From the NCBI GenBank assembly GCA_030428695.1, contig JAUIEM010000001.1, positions 1-64,000 on the forward strand: a DNA stretch of 64,000 nt, in the 5' to 3' direction. Shown here piece by piece: positions 18,320 through 27,544 of the stretch. Below the pieces are notes generated by a model. The model was given only the letters and a program-made list of their open reading frames with translations. It was not told the DNA's origin and made no database searches. Position numbers and translations under genes: made by a program. Within the stretch, counting starts at the first letter, position 1; every line of letters starts with the position of its first letter. The DNA comes from a bacterium (GTDB taxonomy: Bacteria; Planctomycetota; J058; JAJDCP01).

Positions 18320-18425
18320 CCCCGTCCCCGGTGGCAGGAGCGCGCAGGGTACCGAGGTAGACTCCCGGTGTCCAACGCTTGCGTTTCCTCTGCCTGCCGA
18401 CGAGAATCGGGGCGGGAGGGCAGCC

Positions 18426-19073
18426 ATGTCACAACAGTCGACCGGCGTCGGGCCCGAGCTCTTCGCCTACGTCCGCTCCCGGACGACCCCCGAGGACGAC
18501 TTCCTGACCGAGCTCAAGGCCGCGGCGAGCCGGGCGGGCCTGCCGGCGATCGCGATCTCCCCCGAGCAGGGCAGCTTCCTGCAGATCCTCCTGCGCCTGT
18601 CCGGGGCGAAGGAGGTGGTCGAGGTCGGCACCCTGGCCGGCTACTCGGCCCTGTGGATGGCCCGCGCCCTGCCCGACAACGGCCGCGTCCGCACCGTCGA
18701 GTACGAGCCGGCCCACGCCGACTTCGCCGAAGCCTGGATCGCGCGCTCCGACGTCGCCGACCGGATCGAGGTGCACCGCGGCGCCGGCCTGGACGTGCTG
18801 CCGCGCTTCGCCGACCAGTCCGCCGACGCCGCCTTCATCGACGCGGACAAGGTCAACTACGGGGCCTATCTCGACCACGCCCTGCGCATCGTGCGTCCGG
18901 GCGGCCTGATCGCCTTCGACAACGCCTTCGCCTTCGGCCACCTGCTCGACGAGAGCCAGGGCGACAGCGTCGCCTCCATCCGCGCCTTCAACGACCGGCT
19001 CGCTGCCGAGCCGCGCCTGCAGGCGGTGATCGTGCCGCTCGGGGACGGGCTCTGGGTCGGGGTGGTGCGCTGA
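18426..19073 (+). CDS. O-methyltransferase (catechol/caffeoyl-CoA type)
   Basis: A 215-residue class I SAM-dependent enzyme of the Methyltransf_3 family. It shows the SAM motif VVEVGTLAGYSALWMARALP, the acidic TVEYEP strand, and DAAFIDADKVNYGAYLDHALRIVRPGGLIAFDNAFAFG with the conserved Asp and Asn residues that bind a divalent metal. The family O-methylates catechols or caffeoyl-CoA; in bacteria the true acceptor is usually unknown. The ATG at 18426 has a GGGAGGG site 5 bases upstream. It is divergent from the other methyltransferase gene and convergent with the zinc-ribbon gene, 4 bases after its stop. Confidence 0.88.
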   Translation: MSQQSTGVGPELFAYVRSRTTPEDDFLTELKAAASRAGLPAIAISPEQGSFLQILLRLSGAKEVVEVGTLAGYSALWMARALPDNGRVRTVEYEPAHADFAEAWIARSDVADRIEVHRGAGLDVLPRFADQSADAAFIDADKVNYGAYLDHALRIVRPGGLIAFDNAFAFGHLLDESQGDSVASIRAFNDRLAAEPRLQAVIVPLGDGLWVGVVR

Positions 19074-19077
19074 GCGC

Positions 19078-19272
19078 TCAGCGGGGCTCCTTCGATGAAG
19101 GGAGCTCGTGGTGGCAGGCAGGGCAGCGCCAGCGCTGCGGACGCACCAGGCAGCCGCCGAGGGCGACCTCGCCGCGGGCCGCCGCCGCGAACAGCTCCTC
19201 CCCCGGCAGGCCGTAGACGATGCGCCGGGTCGGCGTGCCGCATTCCGGACAGGGTGGATTCTCGGCGGGCAT
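19078..19272 (-). CDS. small conserved zinc-ribbon protein
   Basis: A 64-residue protein with two CxxC pairs (CPECG at residues 8-12 and CPAC near 50) flanking the segment RIVYGLPGEELFAAAARGEVALGGC. This arrangement, IVYGLPGxELFxxAxxGxxxLGGC between two zinc knuckles, recurs in small uncharacterised bacterial proteins I recognise, so the gene is likely real. It presumably binds one Zn2+ through four cysteines. No role is known. It sits between the O-methyltransferase and smc genes. Confidence 0.7.
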   Translation of the reverse strand: MPAENPPCPECGTPTRRIVYGLPGEELFAAAARGEVALGGCLVRPQRWRCPACHHELPSSKEPR

Positions 19273-19423
19273 CGGATTTCTCCCGAGGGTCGCGTCACGG
19301 TCCCGAACCTGACGGGGGTAGCTCCTATCCTAATCGACGCCGGGGTTTTTGGACATTTTTCCCAAGTTGCCGCCCGGTCTTTGACGATATTTCCACCAGG
19401 GAAGCTCCCGGGGGGATCGGTCC

Positions 19424-22400
19424 GTGCGCCTCAAACGTCTCGAGCTGTGTGGTTTCAAGTCCTTTGTCGACAAGACCGTTTTGCGTTTCGAGCCCGGTCT
19501 GACGGCCATCGTCGGGCCGAACGGCTGCGGCAAGAGCAACGTCGTCGACGCGCTGCGCTGGGTGCTCGGCGAGCAGTCGGCGCGGAACCTGCGCGCGAAG
19601 ACGATGCAGGACGTGCTGTTCAACGGCAGCGGCGGACGCAAGCCGACCAACTTCTGCGAGACCATCGTTACCTTCGAGAACACCGACGGTGCGCTCGGCG
19701 GCTCCGCGGAGATCGGCATCGGCCGGCGGCTGTTCCGCTCGGGCGAGAGCGAGTACCTGATCAACAAGCAGAGCTGCCGCCTCAAGGACGTGCGCGAGCT
19801 GTTCTTCGACACCGGGGTCGGGATGGACACCTACTCGGTGATCGAGCAGGGGAACATCGACGCGATCCTCAAGGCCAACCCGCGCGAGCGGCGCCGGCTG
19901 TTCGAGGAGGCGGCGGGCATCCGCCGCGCCCTGCAGAAGAAGCGGGAGAGTGAGAACCGGCTCAAGCGCATCGACGACAACCGCACCCGGCTCGGGGACA
20001 TCCTGCGCGAGGTGCAGCGCGCCTACGACAGCGTCAAGGGCAAGGCCGACAAGGCGCGCCGCGGGCTGGTGCTGCGCTACCGCAAGGCCCACCTCAGCCG
20101 CGGGGTGCTGCGCGCCCTGCTCGACACCCTCAAGGCCGACCTCGAGCGCATGGACCTCGAGCACGTCGCCCGCGGCACCGAGGCGAACCGCCAGCAGGAG
20201 GCCCTGCAGAAGGCGCGGGAAGAGGTCGCCAGCGCCCTGAGCGCGCGGCGCCTGGCCGAGCGGGCGCGGGCCGCCGCCTCCCGCGATCTCGCCGTGCGGG
20301 CCGAGGAGCTCGAAGGGCAGGAGCGCGAGATGCGCTTCCTCGCCAAGCGCTCCGACGAGCTGAAGCGCGACCTCGAGCGGCGCCGCGCCAGCCGCGGCAA
20401 GGAGTCGCAGCGGCGCGAGAACCTCGCCGCCGAGCGCGAGCAGCTCGAGGCGAAGCTCAGCCGGGTGTCCGCCCAGGCCGCGAGCTCCGACCTGGCCTGC
20501 CAGGCGGAGAAGACCGCCGTCAACGAGGCCGAGGGCGCGCTGCGCGCCGCCCAGGCCGAAGTGCGCCAGCTCGAAGAGGCGGCGCTCGAGACCTTCCGGC
20601 GCAGCTCCCGGGTCAAGAACGAGGTCGCCGCCGCCGCGGCCCGCCAGAAGGTGCTCGAGGCGCGGCGCGGGCGGCTGCTGGCGAAGACCGAGGGCCTGGC
20701 GAGCAACCAGCAGGCGGCCCAGGAGGCGAGCAACCGCTGCGCCCGCGAGGCCGAGGAGGCGCAGGTTGCCCTCGGCCGGGTGATGGGCCGGCTGCAGGAG
20801 CTCGAGGGCGAGGCCCAGGAGGCGCGCCAGCGCCACGAAGACCTCGCGGACAAGCTCCACGCCGCCGAGCTGAGCGAGCGTGAGGTGCTGTCGCGGCTCA
20901 GCGTGCTGCAGGACATGGAGAAGCGCGGGGACGGCGTCGGCAAGGCGGGCAACGCCCTGCTCGAGCGCGGCCACGGCCTGCACCTGCTCGGCCGCCGGCT
21001 CAAGCCCGAGCCCGCGCACGTGCAGGCAGTCGCCGCCCTGCTCGGGCCGCTCGCCGAGGCGGTGGTCTGCGCGCGCTTCGACGACGCGCTGCACGCCCTC
21101 GCCTGGGTCGAAGAGCAGAACCTCGGCGCGGTGACCGTGCTGCCCCGCACCGGTCTGCCCGCGCCGCGCCTCGACGCCTGCCCCGAGGGGGCGATCGGGC
21201 TGGCGGCCCAGCTCGCGGTCCCGGCCGGCCCTGAGCGGCGGCTGGTCGAGCGGCTGCTCGGCGACGCCCTGGTCGTCGAAGACCGCGAGGCGGCGGCGCG
21301 GCTGCTGACCGACCGCTCCCTCCCCTTCCGCCGCTTCGCGACCCTGCAGGGCGAGGTGCTCAGCCGCGACGGGCAGCTGCGCAAGGCCGGGGACGCGACC
21401 GGGGGCATCCTGTCGCGCAACGTCGAGAAGGGAGAGCTGAAGGCGGAAGCGGAGCGCCTGCTCGAGGAGAAGCAGGTGCTCGCCGAGGAGAAGCGCATCG
21501 CCTCCGGCGAGGTCGAGGCCTTGCAGAACGAGGTCGACGGCTGCCGCGCCGATCTCGGCCAGAAGAAGCTGAACGTCGTCCAGTCCCGCGCCGAGCTCGG
21601 CCGGGCCGAGGCCGAGCTCAGCCGCATCGGCGAGGAGCTCGAGAACGTCCAGGGCGAGCTCGACGACGTCTGCTGCGAGCTCGACGAGGCGAGCGCCCTG
21701 GCCGAGGAGCGCTCCGCCGAGGCGACCCGCCTCGAGCAGCTCGCCGAGCAGCACAAGGCGACGGTCGCCACCAAAAAGGACGCGGTCGGCGGCGCCGAGC
21801 AGCTCCTCGACGAGGCCCGGGCGCGGCTGCAGCGGGTGCGCATGCAGGCGCTCGAGCAGCGCAAGGAGAAGGATCACCTCGAGGAGAGCCTGCGCCGCAC
21901 GATCGCCGACCTCGAAGAGCGGCTCGCCAGCGCCGCCCGCCTGCAGGACCGCATCGCCGAGACCGAGAGCCGGCTGCAGGAGACCGCGGCCGCCCTCGAG
22001 GAGCGCACCCGCAAGCGCGACAAGCTGCGCGCCTCCCTCGGTGACCTCGGCGGCGAAGAGGAGGGCGCCGAAGCCCGCCTCACCGCCGCCGAAGAGGCCC
22101 GCGTCGCCGCCGAGGCCCTGGTCGAAGAGCGGCGCAAGACCCTCGAAGGGCTCGCCGCCGAGGGCTCCGCCGCGCGGGTGCTGATGCGCGAGAAGGAGGT
22201 GCGCATGGCGCAGCTCCAGCGCAAGTGGGACGAGCTCGAGGCCCCGCCCGAGGAGCCCGAAGAGGAGCTGATGGCGGAGGAGCGGCACCGCGAGAAGCAG
22301 CTGCTCGCCCGCCTGGCCAACGGCGAAGAGGTGCTCAAGGACTGCCAGAAGTGCCTGAAGTCCGTCAAGAACGCCCTGGCCGGTCTCGGCCCGACCGACC

Positions 22401-22999
22401 CGAGCACGATCGCCGAGGCCCGCTCCCACGAGGCCCGGCTCACGGCCCTCGCCAAGGAGCAGAAGGACCTCGAGCGCTCGGTGCGCGACCTGACCCAGCT
22501 GATCGGCCAGATCGACGGCGAGGCCCGCGCCCGCTTCGAGGAGACCTTCCACCAGGTGCGCGAGAACTTCAAGTCGATCTTCCGCCGCTTGTTCGGCGGG
22601 GGACGGGCCGACCTGGTGCTCGAGGAGACCGACCTGCTCGAGGCCGGCATCGAGATCTTCGCCAAGCCGCCGGGCAAGGAGAACCGGACCCTGTCGCTCC
22701 TGTCCGGCGGCGAGCGGGTGCTGACGGCGATGGCCCTGTTGTTCGCGCTGTTCGAGATCCGGCCGAGCCCCTTCTGCGTGCTCGACGAGGTCGACGCCGC
22801 CCTCGACGAGGCGAACGTCGACCGGCTGGTCGGCTTGCTGCGCTCCTACCTCGACCGCACCCAGTTCCTGGTCGTCACCCACAACAAGCGGACGATGGGG
22901 GCGGCCGACGCCCTGTTCGGGGTGACGATGGAGCGCTCGGGCATCTCCCGCCCGGTGGCCGTGCGGCTCGAGGAGGTCGCGCCGGTCGGGGTGGCCTGA
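19424..22999 (+). CDS. smc: chromosome segregation protein SMC
   Basis: A full-length 1,191-residue SMC ATPase, which with ScpA and ScpB organises and segregates the chromosome. Walker A GPNGCGKSNV is at 31-40, then ALRWVLGEQSARNLR. Long coiled coils rich in Glu, Arg, Ala and Leu flank a hinge at about 500-630. The ABC signature LSLLSGGERVLTAMALL is near 1090 and Walker B PFCVLDEVDAALDEANV near 1115, followed by QFLVVTHNKRTM. The GTG start fits the family N-terminus MRLKRLELCGFKSF exactly. No scpA or scpB is nearby. The upstream gap (19273-19423) is AT-richer and should contain the promoter. Confidence 0.97.
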   Translation: MRLKRLELCGFKSFVDKTVLRFEPGLTAIVGPNGCGKSNVVDALRWVLGEQSARNLRAKTMQDVLFNGSGGRKPTNFCETIVTFENTDGALGGSAEIGIGRRLFRSGESEYLINKQSCRLKDVRELFFDTGVGMDTYSVIEQGNIDAILKANPRERRRLFEEAAGIRRALQKKRESENRLKRIDDNRTRLGDILREVQRAYDSVKGKADKARRGLVLRYRKAHLSRGVLRALLDTLKADLERMDLEHVARGTEANRQQEALQKAREEVASALSARRLAERARAAASRDLAVRAEELEGQEREMRFLAKRSDELKRDLERRRASRGKESQRRENLAAEREQLEAKLSRVSAQAASSDLACQAEKTAVNEAEGALRAAQAEVRQLEEAALETFRRSSRVKNEVAAAAARQKVLEARRGRLLAKTEGLASNQQAAQEASNRCAREAEEAQVALGRVMGRLQELEGEAQEARQRHEDLADKLHAAELSEREVLSRLSVLQDMEKRGDGVGKAGNALLERGHGLHLLGRRLKPEPAHVQAVAALLGPLAEAVVCARFDDALHALAWVEEQNLGAVTVLPRTGLPAPRLDACPEGAIGLAAQLAVPAGPERRLVERLLGDALVVEDREAAARLLTDRSLPFRRFATLQGEVLSRDGQLRKAGDATGGILSRNVEKGELKAEAERLLEEKQVLAEEKRIASGEVEALQNEVDGCRADLGQKKLNVVQSRAELGRAEAELSRIGEELENVQGELDDVCCELDEASALAEERSAEATRLEQLAEQHKATVATKKDAVGGAEQLLDEARARLQRVRMQALEQRKEKDHLEESLRRTIADLEERLASAARLQDRIAETESRLQETAAALEERTRKRDKLRASLGDLGGEEEGAEARLTAAEEARVAAEALVEERRKTLEGLAAEGSAARVLMREKEVRMAQLQRKWDELEAPPEEPEEELMAEERHREKQLLARLANGEEVLKDCQKCLKSVKNALAGLGPTDPSTIAEARSHEARLTALAKEQKDLERSVRDLTQLIGQIDGEARARFEETFHQVRENFKSIFRRLFGGGRADLVLEETDLLEAGIEIFAKPPGKENRTLSLLSGGERVLTAMALLFALFEIRPSPFCVLDEVDAALDEANVDRLVGLLRSYLDRTQFLVVTHNKRTMGAADALFGVTMERSGISRPVAVRLEEVAPVGVA

Positions 23000-23216
23000 C
23001 GGGGGCGGCGGAGGCGAACGGGCCCTCATCCTTCATCGGGATCGGGATCGGAACGGGGGGGTCGGGTGCTGCACCGTGGCGGGGGCGGCCACTGGGAGGT
23101 TGCCGAAGACGTCCGCAGGCAGGCGGAGGAATCCGGCGCGGCGCTGCTCGAGCACCGGCCCTGACACGCGATCCGGTCGAACCCGGGCTCGACCTCGACC
23201 TCAACCGCGACCCGCC

Positions 23217-23789
23217 CTACGGATCTTCCGCCGCCCGGCGCGCGAGCTCCTCGTCGACCGCCTCGATCGCCCGTCGCAGCGTGTCAGCCGCACGATCCTC
23301 TGCGGTCAGCTCCAGCGCCCGGGAGAAGCAGGCGCGGGCCTCCTCGAGCCGATCGTAGTCGATGTGCACGAGGGCGAGGGACTGGGGCACGCCCGGGTTG
23401 TGCGGCCAGACTTCCTCGAGCGTCCGCAGCGCGGCCTCGGCCCGGGTGTAGTACGGCCTCGCCTCGACCCGCAGGGAGTCCCCCCGCTGCCGGAAGCTCG
23501 CGGCCTTCGCGCTGTCGAGCCCCGGCCCGGCGGCGGCCGCGCGGAAGTCCTCGGCGTCGAGGGTATGAGCCCGGGCGATGGCGAGAGCGACCTGGGCGTA
23601 GCGGTAGCGACAGGTGTGGTACCCGGGCTCGTGCTCCAGGGCGGCCTCGTAGTGCGGGAGGGCCTCGCGGTAGCGACTCTTCTGGACCAGCGCCTCCCCC
23701 TTGGCAAACTCCTCGATCGCCTTCTCGCTCTCCTCGAAGTCCTGGGCGACCAGGGTCCCTCCGAGCAGCACGAGCATCGTCCAACGCAT
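23217..23789 (-). CDS. exported TPR-like protein
   Basis: A 190-residue protein with a short hydrophobic signal (MRWTMLVLLGGTLVAQ) and then tetratricopeptide-like helical pairs: EFAKGEALVQKSRYREALPHYEAALEHEPGY and LALVHIDYDRLEEARACFSRALEL are the clearest. TPR proteins act as protein-binding scaffolds; the partner is unknown. The ATG at 23789 is chosen for its GGAGGG site 8 bases upstream. A MITE-like element begins about 50 bases upstream of the start. Confidence 0.7.
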   Translation of the reverse strand: MRWTMLVLLGGTLVAQDFEESEKAIEEFAKGEALVQKSRYREALPHYEAALEHEPGYHTCRYRYAQVALAIARAHTLDAEDFRAAAAGPGLDSAKAASFRQRGDSLRVEARPYYTRAEAALRTLEEVWPHNPGVPQSLALVHIDYDRLEEARACFSRALELTAEDRAADTLRRAIEAVDEELARRAAEDP

Positions 23790-23837
23790 GGCAGTCCCTC
23801 CGCGCATCTGTCACGATGCTCGGAGAGATCGGTCCTA

Positions 23838-24070
23838 GAGGACTGGTCCGAAACCTCGCTCGCGAGGCTTGCGGAGGTGGGTGCCTGCCTTCGTCCTCCT
23901 CCTCCGAGCCGCAACAAAGGGCGCGGCGAGTCGATCTCGCCGAGGCACGAGGCGAGACGGCGAGCCGCAGGTCTGGCCTGCGAGGAACGAGCAGGACAGG
24001 CCAAGGTGTCGATCCTCGGCATCCACCCACCTGCGCGGCGCCTCGCCACGCGGCTTTCGGACCAGGCCTC
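23838..24070. mobile_element. MITE-like element, copy 1 (233 bp)
   Basis: The ends are inverted repeats: GAGGACTGGTCCGAAA on the left, and the right end read on the other strand is GAGGCCTGGTCCGAAA, with weaker matching continuing for some 40 bases (both then reach AGGTGGGTG). Flanks are CTA on the left and TAG on the right, so either a TA/CTAG target duplication or a longer inverted repeat. There is no transposase frame. A second, shorter copy lies in opposite orientation at 35242-35395. This copy has about 80 extra internal bases. Confidence 0.8.
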
Positions 24071-24093
24071 TAGCCGTCAAGCCGGAGGTTGCC

Positions 24094-25773
24094 GTGCGCA
24101 CTCTCATCCCCCTCCTCCTCCTCAGCCTCGCGTGCGCCCAGGAGCCGCGGGTCGAGATCGAGCTCAACGACGGCACCGTGCTGCGCGGCACCCTCCCCGA
24201 CTTCGGCACCCGCACCTACCGGATCGAGCTCGACAGCGGCGGCTTCGCGCTGATCGGTGAGGACACGATCCGCCGCCTGCGGGTCCTCCCGGGCGTCGAT
24301 GCGCTCGCCACGCTGACAGCCACCGCCTCCCCCGAGCCGGGCGGATACCGGCTCGCGTTCAGCTCGACCGGCGTCGACAGCCTGCGCGTCTCGCGCAGCC
24401 TGGCCGGCAGCCCCAGTGAGGTGCCGCTCGCCACGCTGCCCGCCGCCGCGACCGGGCTGTTCGACCGGGAGGTCCTGCCCGGGGTCGAGTACCGCTATGT
24501 GGTGCGGTCCGGCCCGCGGCTCGTCGAGCTGCTGCCCGAGCCGCTCGCGCCGGGCACGACCGTCTTCTCGCGCGCCGCCCTCGAGGCGCTGTTGCCCCCG
24601 GAGCTCGACAACGAGGGCTGCCTCCGGCAGCTCTGGAACCTCAAGCGCACGCTGCTCGAGGCGCCCGACGCCTGCCTCGTCGACCTCGGCCCCGGGGTCG
24701 AGCGCCGGGCCGGCCTGCACCCGTGGCTGGACGAGCAGCTGCGCCACACCTTGTCGAACGCCTGGAAGCGGACCGCCACCGGGGCCATCCTCGAGGCCTG
24801 GGACCCCAAGCAGGGCCTGGATGGGCTGCGCCCGCTGTGGCTGCTCGACCCCTGCGAGGTCACGCTCCTCGAGCTGCTCGAGGCGCTGCCGGACGCGGAG
24901 CATCCCGGCCTGCTCGCGCGGGGCGTGGAGCTTCGCCCGTCGCGGATCCCCAACGGCCGTTGGTTCGAAGCCCTGCTGCGCGCGGGCCGGAACCGCGAGG
25001 CGGCGCACGTGCTCGCCAGCGGCGGCGCGGGGCTCGGCGCCGCGCGGCGCGTCGAGAGCGCGCTCGAGGCGGGACCGGGCGACCTGACGCGCTGGGGGGG
25101 CTGGGCGTTCAGGGTCGACGACGAGGGGTGGCTGCACTGCCACGACGACATCAGCCACGCCCTGCTGTGGTCCGTGCGTCCCGCCCGGCGCGATCTCGAC
25201 GCCCCCGCCCTGGCGCCGGAGCCGCTGCGGATGTTCGTCCATCCCCGCCCGGACGCCTCCCCCCTGGTGGTGTGGGCGGCCTGGGGCAGGATCCACGCCT
25301 GCGACGCCGAGACCGGCGCGCTGCTCGCTTCCGCCGACGTCTCCGCCCTGCCCGGAGTCGAGACCGTCGCCGTGCTCCCCGGCCTCGCCCTCCCCGAGCA
25401 GGCCGTGCTCGCGGTCCACGACGGCGGGCTGGAGATCCTGACCCTGCCCGACCTCGAGCGCGTCACCCTTCCCATCGTCTTCGAGCGAGGGCCCTTCCCG
25501 TTGACTCCGACCCTGCAGGGGACGCGGCTCGTGCTGCGCCGGGCGGACGGCCCGGAGCTGGTCCGGCGGCTGACCTGGGAGGAGGTCGACGGCCGCCCCC
25601 GCTACGTCCTCGAGCCGCCGCGCACCTGCATCGTCGAAGCCGGCGACAGCTTGCGCTCCCTCGCCCGGGAGCACCTCGGCGTCGGCACGCGCTGGAAGGA
25701 GATCGAGCGCCTCAACCCCGAGCTCGAGGCGGGCCTGCGCCCGGGCATGCAGCTCCTGCTCCCGCTCGAATGA
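24094..25773 (+). CDS. secreted LysM-domain protein, paralogue A
   Basis: A 559-residue exported protein. The GTG start at 24094 is preceded by CGGAGG and matches the start context of the neighbouring paralogue. The signal peptide is MRTLIPLLLLSLACAQ. Next come a strand-rich EIELNDGTVLRGTLPDFGTRTYRIEL unit, read here in two parts, similar to an SH3- or Sm-like N-terminal unit seen in planctomycete exported proteins, a long unrecognised centre, and a propeller-like stretch (VVWAAWGRIHACDAETGALLAS). The last ~50 residues are a LysM-like domain (VEAGDSLRSLAREHLG...LNPEL...LRPGMQLLLPLE), which usually binds peptidoglycan. A MITE ends 23 bases before the start, so the promoter may lie inside it. 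Confidence 0.75.
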   Translation: MRTLIPLLLLSLACAQEPRVEIELNDGTVLRGTLPDFGTRTYRIELDSGGFALIGEDTIRRLRVLPGVDALATLTATASPEPGGYRLAFSSTGVDSLRVSRSLAGSPSEVPLATLPAAATGLFDREVLPGVEYRYVVRSGPRLVELLPEPLAPGTTVFSRAALEALLPPELDNEGCLRQLWNLKRTLLEAPDACLVDLGPGVERRAGLHPWLDEQLRHTLSNAWKRTATGAILEAWDPKQGLDGLRPLWLLDPCEVTLLELLEALPDAEHPGLLARGVELRPSRIPNGRWFEALLRAGRNREAAHVLASGGAGLGAARRVESALEAGPGDLTRWGGWAFRVDDEGWLHCHDDISHALLWSVRPARRDLDAPALAPEPLRMFVHPRPDASPLVVWAAWGRIHACDAETGALLASADVSALPGVETVAVLPGLALPEQAVLAVHDGGLEILTLPDLERVTLPIVFERGPFPLTPTLQGTRLVLRRADGPELVRRLTWEEVDGRPRYVLEPPRTCIVEAGDSLRSLAREHLGVGTRWKEIERLNPELEAGLRPGMQLLLPLE

Positions 25774-25792
25774 GATACGCCCGGAGGTTCCC

Positions 25793-27466
25793 ATGCGCAT
25801 CCTGCTCCCCCTCGTCCTCCTCAGCCTCGGCCTGGCCCAGGAGGCCCGCGTCGAGATCGAGCTCGACGACGGCACGGTGCTGCGCGGCACCCTCCCCGAC
25901 TACGGCACCCGCACCTTCCGGCTCGAGCTCGAGGGCGGCGGCTTCGTGCTGATCAGCGAGGACGCGATCCGCGGCCTGCGGGTCATCCCGGAGGGCCCGA
26001 CGCTCGCGGCCACCATCACCCCCGCGCCCGACGGCTTCCGGCTCGCGTTCACCGCGACCGGCCTCAACAGCCTGTCCGTCTTCCGGGGCCTGGCCGGCAG
26101 CTCCAGGGACGAACCCCTCGCGATCCTGCCCGGGGACGCGACGGAGCTGTTCGATGCGGCGGTGCTGCCCGGGTTCGCCTACCGCTACCGGGTCCGCTCC
26201 GCCGCGCTGTCGGTCGAGCTCCAGCCCGCGCCGCTCCCCCTCGGCCCGACCGTGTTCCTGCCGGCAGCCCTCAAGGCGCTGATCCCGCCGGAGCTCGACG
26301 ACGAGACCCGCGACGCGCGGCTGTGGGCGCTCAAGCGCACGCTGCTCACCGCGCCGGACGCCAGCCTCGTCGGCCGCAGCCCGGACGGCGAGCGCCGCGT
26401 CGGCCTGCACCCCTGGCTGGACGCCCAGCTCGGGAGCGCGCCCGCGCAGGCCTGGATCCGGGCGGCCCTGGAGGACATCCTCGCCGTCTGGGAGCCCGAG
26501 CAGGGCCTGGACGACCTGCGCGCGCTGTGGCTGCTCGACCCTGGCGCGGTGACCCTCGACACGCTGCTCGACGCGGTCCCGGCTGCCCTGCACCCGGCGC
26601 TGCTCGCGCGGGCAGGGGGAACCAGCCCGCGCCACCTCTGGTTCCACGCGCTCCTGCGTGGCGGCCGCGCCCGCGAGGCGGCGCACGTGCTCGCGGAGGG
26701 CGGCGCGCTCGCCGGAGCCCCGCGCGCCGAGGACCGCCAGGAGCACGCCTTCGAGACCGGTCCCGTCGAGCGGGCGCGCTGGGGCGGCCGGGCCTACGCG
26801 GTCGACGACGAAGGCTGGCTGCGCTGCCGGGACGCCATCAGCGGCGCGCTGCTGTGGGCGGTGCGCCCGGCCCGCCGCGCCCTCGACGACCCCGCTCTGG
26901 CGCCGGAGCCGCTGCGGCTGTTCGTCCAACCCCGCGAGGATGCCCCGGCCCTGGTCGTGTGGGCGGCCCGGGGCACGATCTACACCTGCGACGCCGGGAC
27001 CGGCGCGCTGCTCGCTGCCGCCGACGCCTGCGCCGAGCCGGGGGTCGAGACGGTCGCCCTGGTGCCCGGCCCGAACCTGCCCGAGGAAGCCGCGCTCGCG
27101 GTCTTCGCCGACGGCCTCGAGATCCTGACCCTGCCCGGCCTCGAGCGGGTCACCCTGCCCCTGCCCCTCGACGCCGGCACCGGGCCCTTCGCGTTGCAGC
27201 CGGTGCTGCGCGGGACGATCTTGCAGATGCGCAAGGAGGATGGGCGGGAAGCGTTCTGGCGGGTCTCCTGGGAGGAGCTCGACGGCCGCCCCCGCTACGC
27301 CCTCGAGCCCCTGCGCGTCTGCACCGTCGAGGTCGGTGACAGCCTGCACTCCCTCGCCCGGGAGCACCTCGGCGAGGGCCAGCGCTGGCGGGAGATCCAG
27401 CGGCTCAACCCCGAGGTCATGCAGGGGCTGCGCCCCGGCATGCGGCTCGTGCTCCCGCTCGACTGA
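25793..27466 (+). CDS. secreted LysM-domain protein, paralogue B
   Basis: A 557-residue paralogue of the preceding gene, collinear over its whole length: signal peptide MRILLPLVLLSLGLAQ, the VEIELDDGTVLRGTLPDYGTR unit, the central region, the VVWAARGTIYTCDAGTGALLAA propeller-like strand set, and a C-terminal LysM-like domain (CTVEVGDSLHSLAREHLG...GLRPGMRLVLPLD). It starts ATG with CGGAGG upstream, 19 bases after paralogue A, so both are probably cotranscribed. The pair arose by tandem duplication, with the N-terminus and LysM best conserved. A wall-associated structural or sensory role is inferred; no catalytic motif is recognised. Confidence 0.78.
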   Translation: MRILLPLVLLSLGLAQEARVEIELDDGTVLRGTLPDYGTRTFRLELEGGGFVLISEDAIRGLRVIPEGPTLAATITPAPDGFRLAFTATGLNSLSVFRGLAGSSRDEPLAILPGDATELFDAAVLPGFAYRYRVRSAALSVELQPAPLPLGPTVFLPAALKALIPPELDDETRDARLWALKRTLLTAPDASLVGRSPDGERRVGLHPWLDAQLGSAPAQAWIRAALEDILAVWEPEQGLDDLRALWLLDPGAVTLDTLLDAVPAALHPALLARAGGTSPRHLWFHALLRGGRAREAAHVLAEGGALAGAPRAEDRQEHAFETGPVERARWGGRAYAVDDEGWLRCRDAISGALLWAVRPARRALDDPALAPEPLRLFVQPREDAPALVVWAARGTIYTCDAGTGALLAAADACAEPGVETVALVPGPNLPEEAALAVFADGLEILTLPGLERVTLPLPLDAGTGPFALQPVLRGTILQMRKEDGREAFWRVSWEELDGRPRYALEPLRVCTVEVGDSLHSLAREHLGEGQRWREIQRLNPEVMQGLRPGMRLVLPLD

Positions 27467-27544
27467 GCCTCCCGGCGGGAAGCCGGTTGCAATCCGCCCC
27501 CGAGGCCGGTAGAACGGGCGCCCCAGGCTTCCGGAGACCGCGCG

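Noticed and set aside
23838..24070. N-terminal extension of the LysM protein into the MITE
   Set aside because: The frame is open through the element, but the GTG at 24094 has a proper ribosome binding site and signal peptide and matches the start of its paralogue.
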